Shown: positions 26,176 to 35,365 of the stretch, piece by piece
How positions within the stretch are numbered: position 1 is the first letter of the stretch
How the letters are laid out: each line of letters opens with the position of its first letter
DNA from: an uncultured Prevotellaceae bacterium
GTDB lineage: Bacteria; Bacteroidota; Bacteroidia; Bacteroidales; Bacteroidaceae
Assembly: GCA_947176895.1 (NCBI GenBank)
Contig: CAMWSK010000019.1
Span: 1-47,440, forward strand
DNA: 47,440 nt
Direction: 5' to 3'
The notes under the pieces: generated by a model
Database searches by the model: none
What the model was told of the DNA's origin: nothing
Seen by the model: only the letters and a program-made list of their open reading frames with translations
Made by a program: the position numbers and the translations under genes

Positions 26176-26254
26176 ATCTTTCAGTGTTGAGTTTTCTTAT
26201 CCTTTCATCTGTTTTCCCACCCGGTTTGCCACCCCGGGAAAGACATCGCGACGG

Positions 26255-26346
26255 ACGGGGAAAAACATGCTCATGTTTTTTGAAAACGTGTTCATGTTTT
26301 TCAGAAACATGTTCATGTTTTCGCAAGAACTCGCACACCTGTTTTC
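26255..26346 (-). repeat. Composite palindromic repeat, copy C
   Basis: Read on the minus strand it contains AAAACATGAACATGTTTCTG (26321-26302, identical to a unit of copy A), a unit with AACATGAACACGTTTTC, and one with AACATGAGCATGTTTTTCCCC. More degenerate flanks lie on either side. It occupies the presumed 5' leader of ilvE, unlike copies A and B which lie at gene ends. Confidence 0.72.
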
Positions 26347-26367
26347 CGGCGCGTCGCCCGGTCGTTG

Positions 26368-26375
26368 CAAAGGTA
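26368..26375 (-). promoter_or_regulatory. Promoter -7 element for ilvE
   Basis: TACCTTTG on the minus strand; the expected start near 26361 gives a leader of about 185 nt that includes repeat copy C. Confidence 0.5.
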
Positions 26376-26439
26376 TGGAATTTTTTGTTTGGGCATGCGA
26401 GAATTTCTTCAAAAACGACACAAAAAGAAATATTTTCGC

Positions 26440-26447
26440 TACCTTTG
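26440..26447 (+). promoter_or_regulatory. Promoter -7 element for the GH27 gene
   Basis: TACCTTTG, 28 bases before the ATG at 26476. It rules out the in-frame upstream ATG at 26365. Confidence 0.55.
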
Positions 26448-26475
26448 GAGCGACGAACATACATCCATTTTTATT

Positions 26476-29376
26476 ATGAAAAAAACACTTATCCCCTGTG
26501 CCTTGATGCTCGCACTTGCCTTGCCGCTGGCGGGAAGCATCAGCCGGGCAGAGAATCCCTTTGCCGACACACCCCAAGCCACCACGCCCATGCAGGCCGA
26601 AGCGGCGTCCTACTACCTCAACGACATGGACCTCTCGAAGGGCACCTGCGGCGACAGCCGCCAGCCGAAGAAGAACCTGGCCACCGAAGGAACGCCCCTC
26701 ACCATCCGCGGCACCGTGTATGACAACGGCGTGGGCGTGCATGCCGAGTCAAAGTTCATCGTGAAGCTGAACGGAGCCTCCGCCTTCCACACCCTCGTGG
26801 GCATCGACGACCAGGCCAAGCAGCAGGCCAGCCACGGCCATGCCGACTACGCCATCATCGGCGTGGACGCGGACAAGATCCGGACCACGCTGCAGAGCGG
26901 CACCGTTGACCGCAACGACGAGGCTCCCGCGAGCATCGACATCGCCGACCTCTCCGCCTACGACTACCTCATCCTGGACATCACCAAAGGCTCGGACAAT
27001 CAGATCTGGGCCGACCACGTGGATTGGGTGAACACCCGCTTCGATTCCGAATCGGGCGAAGCCCCCTGCACCGTGACCGAAAACGAGATGAACAGCGGCG
27101 TGGAGCCGGTGACCGTCACTCCCCCCACGGCGCCCTCCAAGCCCGGCATGGGCGCCATCGCCCTGCTCACAGAGCTGGTGGGCTTCGAGAACATCACCAC
27201 GGGATGGGCCGGACACCCCGCACAGGTAGACGCCTCGATTGACGGCAACCCCCTGACCCTGAAAGACACCGTCTACACCAGCGGCGTGGGCGCCCACGCC
27301 ACCACCCAGATGGTGGTGCAGCTGAACGGCGCCAGCTGGTTCGTGAGCCGCCTGGGCATCGACGACGAGGTGTCCCGGGGCGGCCGGTGCACCTACTCCA
27401 TCGTGGGCAAAGGCGGCAAGGCCGAGGAGACCCTGGCCGGCGGATCCATCTCGATGGACGACCCCGAATCGGTGGGAATAGACGTGCACTGCGAAGGTTT
27501 CAAGTACCTCATCCTCACCGTGGACGCCAACGGCTCGAACGAGGGCGACCACGTGGACTGGTGCAACGCCTACTTCGAGCACTCGGGCAACAACGACGTG
27601 CCCCCGGTAATCGTATCCCCCGAGGTGCTTGAGGCCAAACTGGCCTGCGCCACCCGCATGTTCTCGCAGCCCGGCGTGCGCTTCATGCACAAGCTGCGTG
27701 CCGCCGACCCCGACGCCAAGCTCTCTGTAGAGGGTCTGCCCGAGGGGCTCACCTACAACGAGAAGCGCCAGCTGGTGGAGGGCATCGTGGCCGAAGAAGG
27801 AGACTACACCTACACCGTGAAGATTCAAGCCGAAGAGGGCGGGGAACCCGTGGAAGAAGCCATCAGCCTCACCGTGTCCGCCGACCTGCAGCAGCCCACA
27901 CCCTTCATGGGATGGCTGTCGTGGAACGCACTGGAGGGCAACGTGTCGGAAGACAAAGTGATTGACGCGGCCAAAGCCTTCGTGGACCTGGGCCTGAAGG
28001 ACGCCGGCTACAACTACATCTGCCTGGACGACCTGTGGCACGCCGACGGACGCGCCAGCGACGGCAAACCGCAATACAACACCACGAAGTTCCCCAACGG
28101 CATGAACTACCTGACCGGCCGGGTGCACGACATGGGCATGAAGATAGGCATCTACTCCGATGCGGCCGGAAGCACCTGCGCCGGTGCCTTCGGCTCTTAC
28201 GGCTACGAGACCATCGACGCCAAGCAATATGCCGACTGGGGCTTCGACCTGTTGAAGTACGATGCCTGCGGCGTGCCCGGCGACCGGCAGGAGACATCCC
28301 GCCGCTACAAGCTGATGGGCGACGCCCTGAAGGCCTCGGGGCGCGACATCCTCTTCTATATATGCGAATGGGGGCAGCGCGACCCCTGGCTCTGGGGTCC
28401 CGATGCCGGAGGCACCTGCTGGCGCATCTCCTATGACACCCGCGACATCTGGGACCACGAACGCTACGACGGCGGACACTGCGGCACCATCCAGGTCATC
28501 GACATCATGAAGAACATCGGCTACTACGCCGGCGTCAACCGCTTCAACGACGGCGACATGATGATGGCCGGCCTGTGGGGCACCGGAAAGTCAAGCAACA
28601 ACGACACCAAAGGCAACTACATGAACGCTACGGAATACCGCTCGCAGTTCTCCCTGTGGTGCATGTTCGCCAGCCCCCTGACCATCTGCAACGACGTGCG
28701 CCTGTGGAACAGCGATCAGGCGCTCGCCAACTCCGGACTCAGCACCGAGGCACAAACCCGCATCCGCACCAACAAGAAGAACGACCTGGCCATGCTGACC
28801 AACGAAGAGATGATTGCCGTGAACCAGGACCGCATGGGCCAGGCCGCACTGCTGATGAAGACCGAGCAGAACAACAACATCGAAATCTACATGAAGGACC
28901 TGGAAAACGGCGACATCGCCCTGGCCGTGCTCAACCGCGGCACAACGGCCCGCGAAGTGACCCTCGACCTGGCCGACTATTATCTGGAGAGCGGACAGAA
29001 ATACGCCGTGCGCGACCTGTGGGCCCACGCCTACACCGACACCACGGATGTCAGCTTCTCCACCCGCGTGCGATCGCATGAGACCAAAGTGTTCCGCGTG
29101 AGCAAGTACGAAGAGAGCCGACCCGACGGCATCAACGCCGCCACCGGCAAAGCCACTCCCCGCGTGAGCGTGCTGCCCGGCAGCCTGCAGGTCACCTGCC
29201 CCGGCACACAGGGCCGCAGCAAGCGCATCCTCGTGTCCAACCTCCGCGGACAGGTGGTGGCCACCGCCACCGGCAAAGACGACACCATCACCCTGCCCGT
29301 CCACACCGCCAAGGGCGTGTATATCGTCAACTGCACGCTGGAAGGCCGTTCCACCAACACAAAAATCCGACTCTGA
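26476..29376 (+). CDS. Alpha-galactosidase, GH27, with two NPCBM domains
   Basis: 966 residues, exported (signal peptide ending about SISRA). Two NPCBM/NEW2-type carbohydrate-binding modules (about 35-185 and 225-375), each with VGVHAESKF or VGAHATTQM and LGIDDEV-like motifs, precede a small Ig-like putative domain (about 385-465). The GH27 barrel starts at TPFMGWLSWNALEGNVSE near 475. The nucleophile Asp is in LLKYDACG (about 596), the acid/base Asp in WRISYDTRDIW (about 654). After the C-terminal beta domain of GH27 a tail (GVYIVNCTLEGRSTNTKIRL) resembles a type IX/Por sorting end. Likely role: removal of alpha-galactose from host or plant glycans. The start at 26476 is chosen because of the promoter position and the signal peptide. 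Confidence 0.92.
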   Translation: MKKTLIPCALMLALALPLAGSISRAENPFADTPQATTPMQAEAASYYLNDMDLSKGTCGDSRQPKKNLATEGTPLTIRGTVYDNGVGVHAESKFIVKLNGASAFHTLVGIDDQAKQQASHGHADYAIIGVDADKIRTTLQSGTVDRNDEAPASIDIADLSAYDYLILDITKGSDNQIWADHVDWVNTRFDSESGEAPCTVTENEMNSGVEPVTVTPPTAPSKPGMGAIALLTELVGFENITTGWAGHPAQVDASIDGNPLTLKDTVYTSGVGAHATTQMVVQLNGASWFVSRLGIDDEVSRGGRCTYSIVGKGGKAEETLAGGSISMDDPESVGIDVHCEGFKYLILTVDANGSNEGDHVDWCNAYFEHSGNNDVPPVIVSPEVLEAKLACATRMFSQPGVRFMHKLRAADPDAKLSVEGLPEGLTYNEKRQLVEGIVAEEGDYTYTVKIQAEEGGEPVEEAISLTVSADLQQPTPFMGWLSWNALEGNVSEDKVIDAAKAFVDLGLKDAGYNYICLDDLWHADGRASDGKPQYNTTKFPNGMNYLTGRVHDMGMKIGIYSDAAGSTCAGAFGSYGYETIDAKQYADWGFDLLKYDACGVPGDRQETSRRYKLMGDALKASGRDILFYICEWGQRDPWLWGPDAGGTCWRISYDTRDIWDHERYDGGHCGTIQVIDIMKNIGYYAGVNRFNDGDMMMAGLWGTGKSSNNDTKGNYMNATEYRSQFSLWCMFASPLTICNDVRLWNSDQALANSGLSTEAQTRIRTNKKNDLAMLTNEEMIAVNQDRMGQAALLMKTEQNNNIEIYMKDLENGDIALAVLNRGTTAREVTLDLADYYLESGQKYAVRDLWAHAYTDTTDVSFSTRVRSHETKVFRVSKYEESRPDGINAATGKATPRVSVLPGSLQVTCPGTQGRSKRILVSNLRGQVVATATGKDDTITLPVHTAKGVYIVNCTLEGRSTNTKIRL

Positions 29377-29433
29377 ACACACCCGGAGCCCGCATAAAAC
29401 GCGGGCCCCGTCTACTTACGGAAATCAAGAACG

Positions 29434-29475
29434 ACAAGGAAAACGCCGGGACACACCTCCCGGCGTTTTCCTTGT
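29434..29475 (+). terminator. Terminator after the GH27 gene
   Basis: 18-bp perfect stem (29434-29451 with 29458-29475), 6-nt loop, outer stem AAGGAAAA/TTTTCCTT. A smaller hairpin GCCCGC/GCGGGC (29388-29406) precedes it. Confidence 0.75.
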
Positions 29476-29496
29476 GTCATAATACGACGCAGCTTT

Positions 29497-29515
29497 CAAA
29501 AACATCCGCATGTTT
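29497..29515 (+). repeat. Single unit of the palindromic repeat
   Basis: One isolated unit, AAAAACATCCGCATGTTT, matching the end unit of copy A. It suggests that the four-unit element can decay to, or arise from, single units. Confidence 0.5.
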
Positions 29516-29619
29516 AGAACACGGGCCCTACAATAATATTATAAATATAATATGTATTCCACCAACTAACTGATACTCTATGCCCAGAAAGAAAAATGAG
29601 CAATAATCAGCGAAAACGC

Positions 29620-29650
29620 TTGTTTATACGCGAATTTTAGCCTACCTTTG
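29620..29650 (+). promoter_or_regulatory. Promoter of the DUF4248 gene
   Basis: TTG 29620-29622, 20-base spacer, TACCTTTG 29643-29650; leader about 70 nt, AT-rich. Confidence 0.7.
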
Positions 29651-29725
29651 TAGTCGAAAACGAGGTGCACATTCGCTTATAATTATCATTTATATTATAT
29701 AACCGACAAATAAATTATTACAAAA

Positions 29726-29962
29726 ATGATTAACCGGAAATCCTTAAATCTGTTGACGGGCTGCACCCACACCGAGCTGGGACACGCCTACGCCCCGACC
29801 GACACACCCGATGCGGCACGCCGCCTGTTGATGCGATGGATAAAGCACCACCCCACCCTGCTGGACCGCCTGCAAGAAACAGGCTACAAACCGCACTCAT
29901 GCCGCCGGCTGACACCCATGCAGGTGCAGATGATATTCGACGCCCTCGGCACACCCTGTTAA
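29726..29962 (+). CDS. DUF4248 protein
   Basis: 78 residues. The pattern CTHTELGHAYAPTDTPDAARRLLMRWI, then LDRLQETGY and RRLTPMQVQMIFDALG, matches the small DUF4248 family of Bacteroidales. These proteins look like compact helical DNA-binding modules, often near mobile or phage-like genes; function unknown. A further small ORF follows 55 bases later. Confidence 0.82.
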   Translation: MINRKSLNLLTGCTHTELGHAYAPTDTPDAARRLLMRWIKHHPTLLDRLQETGYKPHSCRRLTPMQVQMIFDALGTPC

Positions 29963-30017
29963 CCCACCCATTCCAACCACTCATTCCCCTTACACCTATA
30001 ATATATATAAGAAAACC

Positions 30018-30350
30018 ATGAAAAACCAGCATCCCCATCCCCTTGTGGCCAACCTTCCCCCTTGTTGCCAGTTTCTCATGTGGCAGGCACGCCGGCTGCC
30101 CGCACACCGGCTGCCCCGCCGGCCGGCATGGTGGTTCCGCCTGCAGTTCACCCGCCTGCTCAACGGCGGCCTGCCGGCCGACGAGAACGTGCAAAGCGTT
30201 ATCGGCCTGCCCGCACATCTGCCCGAAACCGAACGCGACGCCTACAACGTCTTCCTCAACACCTGCCGCCTCCGGGGACTTACAGAGGAACAGATTCTGC
30301 TCCTGCTCCTGATATGGCTGCGCACGGAACCTCAGATCAGGCTGGCCTAA
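30018..30350 (+). CDS. Hypothetical protein, 110 residues
   Basis: Not recognised. The N-terminal half is rich in Pro, Arg and His; the C-terminal half is helical (LTEEQILLLLLIWLRTEPQIRLA). It follows the DUF4248 gene on the same strand with no terminator between, and is followed by a 14-bp hairpin, which supports it being a real second gene of the unit. Composition gives only moderate support. Confidence 0.5.
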   Translation: MKNQHPHPLVANLPPCCQFLMWQARRLPAHRLPRRPAWWFRLQFTRLLNGGLPADENVQSVIGLPAHLPETERDAYNVFLNTCRLRGLTEEQILLLLLIWLRTEPQIRLA

Positions 30351-30354
30351 GGCG

Positions 30355-30389
30355 GCCCCTGCCCTGCGAAAGAGCCGCAGGGCAGGGGC
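30355..30389 (+). terminator. 14-bp GC-rich hairpin
   Basis: 30355-30368 pairs perfectly with 30376-30389 around a 7-nt loop. No U-tract follows, so it may be a processing or weak termination hairpin. Confidence 0.5.
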
Positions 30390-30410
30390 GCGAAAATCAA
30401 GGGGGAAAGG

Positions 30411-30442
30411 TTTGACGCGAACCCGTTTTTTGTGTATCTTTG
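30411..30442 (+). promoter_or_regulatory. Promoter of the DUF4878-DUF389-xseAB unit
   Basis: TTTG 30411-30414, 20-base spacer, TATCTTTG 30435-30442: a textbook Bacteroidota promoter. Leader about 50 nt. Confidence 0.8.
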
Positions 30443-30496
30443 CATACGGCACACGCATGGGTGCCACCGGTATTATCCCTTTAAAAGACAAAGACT

Positions 30497-30937
30497 ATGA
30501 AAAAGATTATTTGCACGCTTACGGCTCTCTGCGGCCTTTTTCTCACGCTCACGCTGACGGCCTGCGGAGGCAACACCCCCACAGCGGTGGTGGACGACGC
30601 GCTCACCGCGCTGAAAGAGGGCGACGCCGAAAAGCTGATGGACTGCATCTATATGGACGAGGAACTGAAGGACGCCGACAGCTGGAGAGAGCTGGAGGGC
30701 GAACTGCCCAAGACCATCAAACGGCAACTGAAGATGGCGGAGTCGGTGGCTCCGACATTTCGGGAGATGCTCAAGGACGTGACATGGAAATTCGGCGACG
30801 TGGAACGGAAAGACGACGAGGCCGTGGTGACCGTCAAGATGAAACGCGGCAACGAGGGAGAGATCAGCGAGAAGGTGACCGTGATCAAGAGCAAGAGCGG
30901 AGAATGGAAGCTCAAGAGCATGGGCGACGTGATGTAA
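30497..30937 (+). CDS. DUF4878 lipoprotein
   Basis: 146 residues. Lipoprotein signal (LFLTLTLTAC, Cys23) and a domain of about 115 residues with the NTF2-like DUF4878 pattern: NTPTAVVDDALTALKEGDAEKLMDCIY at the start and VKSKSGEWKLKSMGD at the end. NTF2-like lipoproteins in this order are thought to bind small molecules or support folding in the envelope; no function is proven. First gene of a probable operon with the DUF389 protein 18 bases on. Confidence 0.87.
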   Translation: MKKIICTLTALCGLFLTLTLTACGGNTPTAVVDDALTALKEGDAEKLMDCIYMDEELKDADSWRELEGELPKTIKRQLKMAESVAPTFREMLKDVTWKFGDVERKDDEAVVTVKMKRGNEGEISEKVTVIKSKSGEWKLKSMGDVM

Positions 30938-30955
30938 GCACACAAGACACTCGAT

Positions 30956-32368
30956 ATGAACAACCTTGCAAAACACGCTTTGGCCGAGCTGAAGAAAATC
31001 TTTAACGCCCTGCCCGACAAACGGAACGAGGACGAGATCGTGAGGCAGATACAGGAAGGCGTAAGTTTCCGCGGCGCCACCATCTGGGTGCTGGCCTTCG
31101 CCATCCTGATTGCTTCACTGGGACTGAACGTAAACAGCACGGCAGTAATCATAGGCGCCATGCTTATCTCCCCGCTCATGGGCCCCATCATCGGCATGGG
31201 ACTGGCCATCGGCACCCAGGACGATGACCTTCTGCGCCGCGCCATGAAGAACTATCTGGTGGCCACACTGGTCAGCATCTGCGTGGCCACGCTATACTTC
31301 CTGCTCACGCCGCTGAGCGAGGCACAGAGCGAGCTGTTGGCACGCACGTCGCCTTCGCTCTATGACGTGCTCATCGCGCTGTTCGGCGGCGCGGCCGGCA
31401 TCGTGGCCATGTCCACGAAGGGCAACGCCAACGTGGTGCCGGGGGTGGCCATCGCCACGGCGCTGATGCCCCCGCTCTGCACGGCCGGCTACGGACTGGC
31501 AACGGGCAATCTGCAATACTTCTTCGGCGCCTTCTACCTTTACTTTATCAACACGGTGTTCATCTGCGTGGCCACGGTGATGGGCGTCAGCCTTTTCCGC
31601 TTCAAGCACCGCAAGTTTGTGGACGCGAAACGTATCCACCGCATGCAAAGGTATGTGTGGGGCGTTGTGGTGGCCACAATGCTTCCCGCCGTGTGGACAA
31701 CCACCCTGCTGGTGCGCCAAAACATGCGGCAACGCTCTGTATCGCGCTTCGTCACCGAGCAGCTGGCACAGAACGGCACACAACTGCTGAGCCAGACAAT
31801 GGACGAAGAGACCGGCGTAATCCGCGTGGTGGCCGTAGGCAAGGAAATCAGCACGGAACGCCTGGAGTGCGCACGCGAGCGCCTGACCCACTACGGACTG
31901 GAAAAATGCCGGCTGGAGGTGTATCAGGGAACACGCGGAGACAGTCTGATGCAACAGATATTGAAAGGACAGCAGCACCTGCAGACAACACAGCAAAACG
32001 AACAGATGGAAGCCGTACGCAGCCGCCTGCGTGCCCGGGAAGAACAGGCCGAACACCTGGAGGAACGCCTGGACAGCTACCTGAAAATGGAATTGCTCAC
32101 ACAACAGTTGGGCTGCGAGATGCTGTCGCTCTTTCCCCAGGTGGGCGAGGTGTCGGTGGCACGCACGCAACGTGCTTTCGTGGGCAAGGACTCTGTGGTG
32201 TCCGGCATCACGGCCTGGGTGGCCCTGCGGCCCGGCCAGTCCCTGACGGCTGACAACAGGAAACGCCTGGAGGCGTGGCTCCAAAGCCGATGCCGGGATA
32301 CGGAAGTGAGCCTGCACGTGGAGGAGAGACCCGCTCCCGCCACGGCAAGAAGACCAAACAGGAAATAA
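30956..32368 (+). CDS. DUF389 (TIGR00341-type) membrane protein
   Basis: 470 residues. About six transmembrane helices in the N-terminal 260 residues, with family motifs NVNSTAVIIGAMLISPLMGPIIGMGLAIG and VVPGVAIATALMPPLCTAGYGLATG. The C-terminal ~200 residues are soluble and partly coiled coil (about 340-390). DUF389 proteins occur across bacteria; transport or channel activity has been suggested but not shown. It sits in the same unit as the DUF4878 lipoprotein and xseA, with 18- and 22-base gaps. Confidence 0.9.
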   Translation: MNNLAKHALAELKKIFNALPDKRNEDEIVRQIQEGVSFRGATIWVLAFAILIASLGLNVNSTAVIIGAMLISPLMGPIIGMGLAIGTQDDDLLRRAMKNYLVATLVSICVATLYFLLTPLSEAQSELLARTSPSLYDVLIALFGGAAGIVAMSTKGNANVVPGVAIATALMPPLCTAGYGLATGNLQYFFGAFYLYFINTVFICVATVMGVSLFRFKHRKFVDAKRIHRMQRYVWGVVVATMLPAVWTTTLLVRQNMRQRSVSRFVTEQLAQNGTQLLSQTMDEETGVIRVVAVGKEISTERLECARERLTHYGLEKCRLEVYQGTRGDSLMQQILKGQQHLQTTQQNEQMEAVRSRLRAREEQAEHLEERLDSYLKMELLTQQLGCEMLSLFPQVGEVSVARTQRAFVGKDSVVSGITAWVALRPGQSLTADNRKRLEAWLQSRCRDTEVSLHVEERPAPATARRPNRK

Positions 32369-32390
32369 GCGGGCCACATTAAGAAACAGG

Positions 32391-33569
32391 ATGGACGCCC
32401 TATCGCTTTATGAGCTGAACCTGCTGGTGCGTCGTGCCGTCGACGAACAAGTGCCCCACGAAGTGTGGGTGACAGGCGAGCTGGCCGAGGGACGAACGGC
32501 CGCCAACGGCCATTTCTATGGCGAGCTGGTCGAGAAGAATCCCGCCACAGACCAGGTGGTCGCCCGCGCCAGAATCACATGCTGGGCGCCGCAGTGGCGC
32601 CGGCTCCGCCAATATTTCGCGGAAGAGACCGGACAGGACGTACGCCCCGGCATGAGCCTGATGCTGTGGGTCGACCCCACATTCCACGAGCAGTACGGCT
32701 TCAGCCTGAACGTTCTGGATGTACAACCGCAGTTCACGCTGGGCGGACAGGCGCTCAAGCGCCGACGCATCGTGGCGCAACTGGAGCAGGACGGCATCCT
32801 TTACGACAACCGGAGCCTCGCATTGCCCGCACGGGTGCAACGCATCGCCGTAATCAGTGCCGAGCAGGCAGCCGGCTGGGGCGATTTCCGGAACCAACTG
32901 CTGCACAATTCCGCCGGACTGGCTTTCCGCGTACGGCTTTTTCCCGCCGTGATGCAGGGGCAGCATGTGGAGGAAAGCGTGACAGCCGCCCTATGCCGGA
33001 TAGCCGACGAGGCCGGGCAATGGGACGTGGCGGTCATCATCCGGGGCGGGGGTGCCAGCACAGACCTGAGCGACTTCGACAGCTATCCCCTGGCCGCCTG
33101 CATCGCCCAGTTTCCGCTGCCCGTGATTACCGGCATCGGTCATGACCGCGACGAGACCGTGTTGGATTACGTGGCCCACACCCACCTGAAAACCCCCACA
33201 GCCGTGGCGGCCTTTCTGGTGGAGCACCTGCAGCGTCAGTTGGATCGTGTGAACCTGTTGGCCGACCGCATCCCGGCTGCCGCCTTCCACGCCCTGCAAC
33301 TTCAACGCCAGCGACTGGAACGTGTCGGCATGCGCTTGGGCTATGCCGCACAAAGCGCGCTGCAACGCCAGCATCACCGTCTGGAACTTCTCGACCAGCG
33401 CCTTCGTGCCCTCGACCCCACGCTGCCCTTGCGCCGCGGCTATGCCATCGTGCGCCGGAACGGAGAAATCGTGGCGCAGGGAAGAACATTCGCTTCCGGA
33501 GAAGAAATCGAGGTGGAAATGCAGGACGCATGCCTGACGACCACCGTGAAGGATGTTAACCCCCGATAA
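32391..33569 (+). CDS. xseA: Exodeoxyribonuclease VII large subunit
   Basis: 392 residues, somewhat shorter than the Escherichia coli subunit (456). An N-terminal OB fold (about 1-110; VWVTGELAEGRTAANGHFYGELVEK, RITCW) binds single-stranded DNA. The catalytic region includes RIAVISAEQAAGWGDFRNQL, VAVIIRGGGASTDLSDFDSYPLA, PVITGIGHDRDETVLDYVAH and KTPTAVAAFL. A coiled coil near 270-345 is where XseB subunits bind. The enzyme degrades ssDNA from both ends to oligonucleotides in mismatch repair and recombination. xseB follows after 28 bases. Confidence 0.93.
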   Translation: MDALSLYELNLLVRRAVDEQVPHEVWVTGELAEGRTAANGHFYGELVEKNPATDQVVARARITCWAPQWRRLRQYFAEETGQDVRPGMSLMLWVDPTFHEQYGFSLNVLDVQPQFTLGGQALKRRRIVAQLEQDGILYDNRSLALPARVQRIAVISAEQAAGWGDFRNQLLHNSAGLAFRVRLFPAVMQGQHVEESVTAALCRIADEAGQWDVAVIIRGGGASTDLSDFDSYPLAACIAQFPLPVITGIGHDRDETVLDYVAHTHLKTPTAVAAFLVEHLQRQLDRVNLLADRIPAAAFHALQLQRQRLERVGMRLGYAAQSALQRQHHRLELLDQRLRALDPTLPLRRGYAIVRRNGEIVAQGRTFASGEEIEVEMQDACLTTTVKDVNPR

Positions 33570-33597
33570 AGAAATCCCTGTAATAAATTAAGGTATC

Positions 33598-33792
33598 ATG
33601 GAACAGAAAGACCCCCTCACCTACGACCAGGCCATGCGCCGGCTGGAGGAAATGGCCGACAGCATGGAGCGCGGCGACACACCCATCGACAAGATGGCCG
33701 CGCAACTGAAGGAGGCACACACACTGCTGGCCCAATGCAAGCGCCAGCTCACGCAAGCCGAGGAAGCCGTGGCACAGGTGACCACGGAATAA
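33598..33792 (+). CDS. xseB: Exodeoxyribonuclease VII small subunit
   Basis: 64 residues with the family pattern LTYDQAMRRLEEMADSMERGDTPIDKMAAQLKEAHTLLAQCKRQL, a helical hairpin that packs on the coiled coil of XseA. Position right after xseA confirms it. Confidence 0.93.
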   Translation: MEQKDPLTYDQAMRRLEEMADSMERGDTPIDKMAAQLKEAHTLLAQCKRQLTQAEEAVAQVTTE

Positions 33793-33876
33793 GCGACCCG
33801 GCAGAAAGGCGCATAAATACAACGAAGCCACATCTTTCCCGCATTTTGAACTTTTGAAAGCCGGATTCCGGCAACA

Positions 33877-33910
33877 GAAAAGCTGCAAATCATGGATTTG
33901 CGGCTTTTTC
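33877..33910 (+). terminator. Terminator of the xseAB unit
   Basis: GAAAAGCTGCAAATC (33877-33891) pairs with GATTTGCGGCTTTTTC (33895-33910), 3-nt loop, ending in T5. An in-frame ATG for the recombinase at 33892 lies in its loop, arguing that the real recombinase start is downstream. Confidence 0.82.
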
Positions 33911-33999
33911 TCGTTTACCGGACATTTCTGTCAGGTTATATGAGACTGAACGCGCCCGCCTTTCCTTTACAAGCGGAAACACCAAACCAATCACAATAT

Positions 34000-35208
34000 A
34001 TGGCTACAGTAAAAATCAAATTCAGGGCATCGTCCCAGCCGGACAAGGCCGGGACGCTCTTTTATCAGATCACCCACAACCGTCTGACCCGACAAATCCA
34101 TACAGGTTACAAGTTGTTTTCCTGCGAATGGAACGCCACGGATTCCCGGATAGTCACGCCACCCGGCTGCGACGAGGGCAGGAACAGCTACCTGTCATCG
34201 CTACGCGAAGTATTGGCCACCAATGTCTCACGACTGTCGGGAATTATAGCCCGGCTTGAGAAAGCGGATAGTCCGTATCATACGGACAAGGTTGTAGAAC
34301 TGTACAACGCACCGGACGGCGACGGATGTTTCATGTCCTTCGCCTTCGACCTTATCAGCCGCATGACACAGATTGGCAAAAGCCTGACCGCAGCCAAATA
34401 TACCACCGCCATCAACAGCTTCAAACGGTTCAGAGGTGAGTGCGGAGTCCCGATTGACAACATGGACTCCGGTCTCATGCAGGAATATGAACACTGGCTG
34501 AAAGAGACCGGAGCCTGCAAGAACACCACCTCATTCTATATGCGCAACCTTCGCGCCATCTATAACCGTGCCGTTGAGAAGGAACTCACCGTGCAGCGGT
34601 TTCCGTTCCGCCATGTGTACACGGGAATAGACAAGACCGTGAAACGCGCCCTCTCGGCAAAGACCATCAAGGAAATCAAGAATCTTGACCTAAGCCTGGA
34701 CCCCCGGCTCGATTATGCCCGCGACCTGTTCATGTTCTCGTTCTACACCCGTGGGATGAGCTTCATCGACATGGCTTTCCTGAAGAAGAAAGACCTTCAG
34801 GGCGGCATACTGGGCTACCGTCGTAAGAAAACCGGCCAGCGGCTGTTCATCAAATGGGAGAAGCCAATGCAAGGAATCATTGACAAATACGATACGGGGG
34901 ACAGTCCGTATCTGCTGCCCATCATCAAGGAGAACGGCACGGACAGCCGCACGCAATACAAGAACGGCGCACACCTTGTGAACGACAAGCTGAAAAAGAT
35001 AGGTGAACGGCTCGGCCTGGAAATCCCATTGACGAGTTATGTCGCGCGACACTCCTGGGCGAGCATAGCCAAAAGCAAGAACATACCGGTCTCCACCATC
35101 AGCGAGGCGATGGGGCATGATTCGGAAAGCACCACCCGAATCTATCTTGCTTCCCTTGACACATCGTCTGTTGACAAGGCCAATTCCATTGTGCTGAGTG
35201 TCCTTTAA
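34000..35208 (+). CDS. Tyrosine recombinase, probable fimbrial promoter invertase
   Basis: 402 residues from the ATG at 34000 (MATVKIKFRASS). An N-terminal arm-binding domain and a SAM-like core-binding domain (LTAAKYTTAINSFKRFRGE through FYMRNLRAIYNRAVEKE) precede the catalytic domain. The catalytic set is visible: Arg in FMFSFYTRGMSFIDMAFL, His-x-x-Arg region TSYVARHSWASIAK, GHDSESTTRIY with the nucleophilic Tyr. This is the Bacteroidales family that includes the Mpi/Tsr-type DNA invertases. Perfect inverted repeats flanking a promoter lie 158 bases after its stop and fimbrial genes follow, so it most likely flips that promoter rather than integrating an element. Confidence 0.92.
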   Translation: MATVKIKFRASSQPDKAGTLFYQITHNRLTRQIHTGYKLFSCEWNATDSRIVTPPGCDEGRNSYLSSLREVLATNVSRLSGIIARLEKADSPYHTDKVVELYNAPDGDGCFMSFAFDLISRMTQIGKSLTAAKYTTAINSFKRFRGECGVPIDNMDSGLMQEYEHWLKETGACKNTTSFYMRNLRAIYNRAVEKELTVQRFPFRHVYTGIDKTVKRALSAKTIKEIKNLDLSLDPRLDYARDLFMFSFYTRGMSFIDMAFLKKKDLQGGILGYRRKKTGQRLFIKWEKPMQGIIDKYDTGDSPYLLPIIKENGTDSRTQYKNGAHLVNDKLKKIGERLGLEIPLTSYVARHSWASIAKSKNIPVSTISEAMGHDSESTTRIYLASLDTSSVDKANSIVLSVL

Positions 35209-35310
35209 CAGGGTGGAACCTTCAACCACCGCCGCCCCACGGACGGAAGATGTGCCGCAGCCTATTGTTTGTGTCTGCAAAAAGACTTTTTAACCTGCCG
35301 GAAAAAAAAC

Positions 35311-35332
35311 AAGGCGCAACCGTGCGCCTTTA
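35311..35332 (+). terminator. Terminator after the recombinase gene
   Basis: AAGGCGCA (35311-35318) and TGCGCCTT (35323-35330), ACCG loop, then TTAT-type tail. It isolates the recombinase transcript from the fimbrial genes. Confidence 0.7.
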
Positions 35333-35365
35333 TCTGTACGGGAATGTTATGCCAATACGCATCTC

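Noticed and set aside
26749..28479. 576-codon minus-strand frame opposite the GH27 gene
   Set aside because: Antisense shadow; same low-complexity Val/Gly/His/Ala-rich appearance.
34000..35208. Integrase of an integrative element spanning the fimbrial locus
   Set aside because: No flanking direct repeats or mobilisation genes seen; the adjacent perfect inverted repeats with a promoter fit an invertase better.
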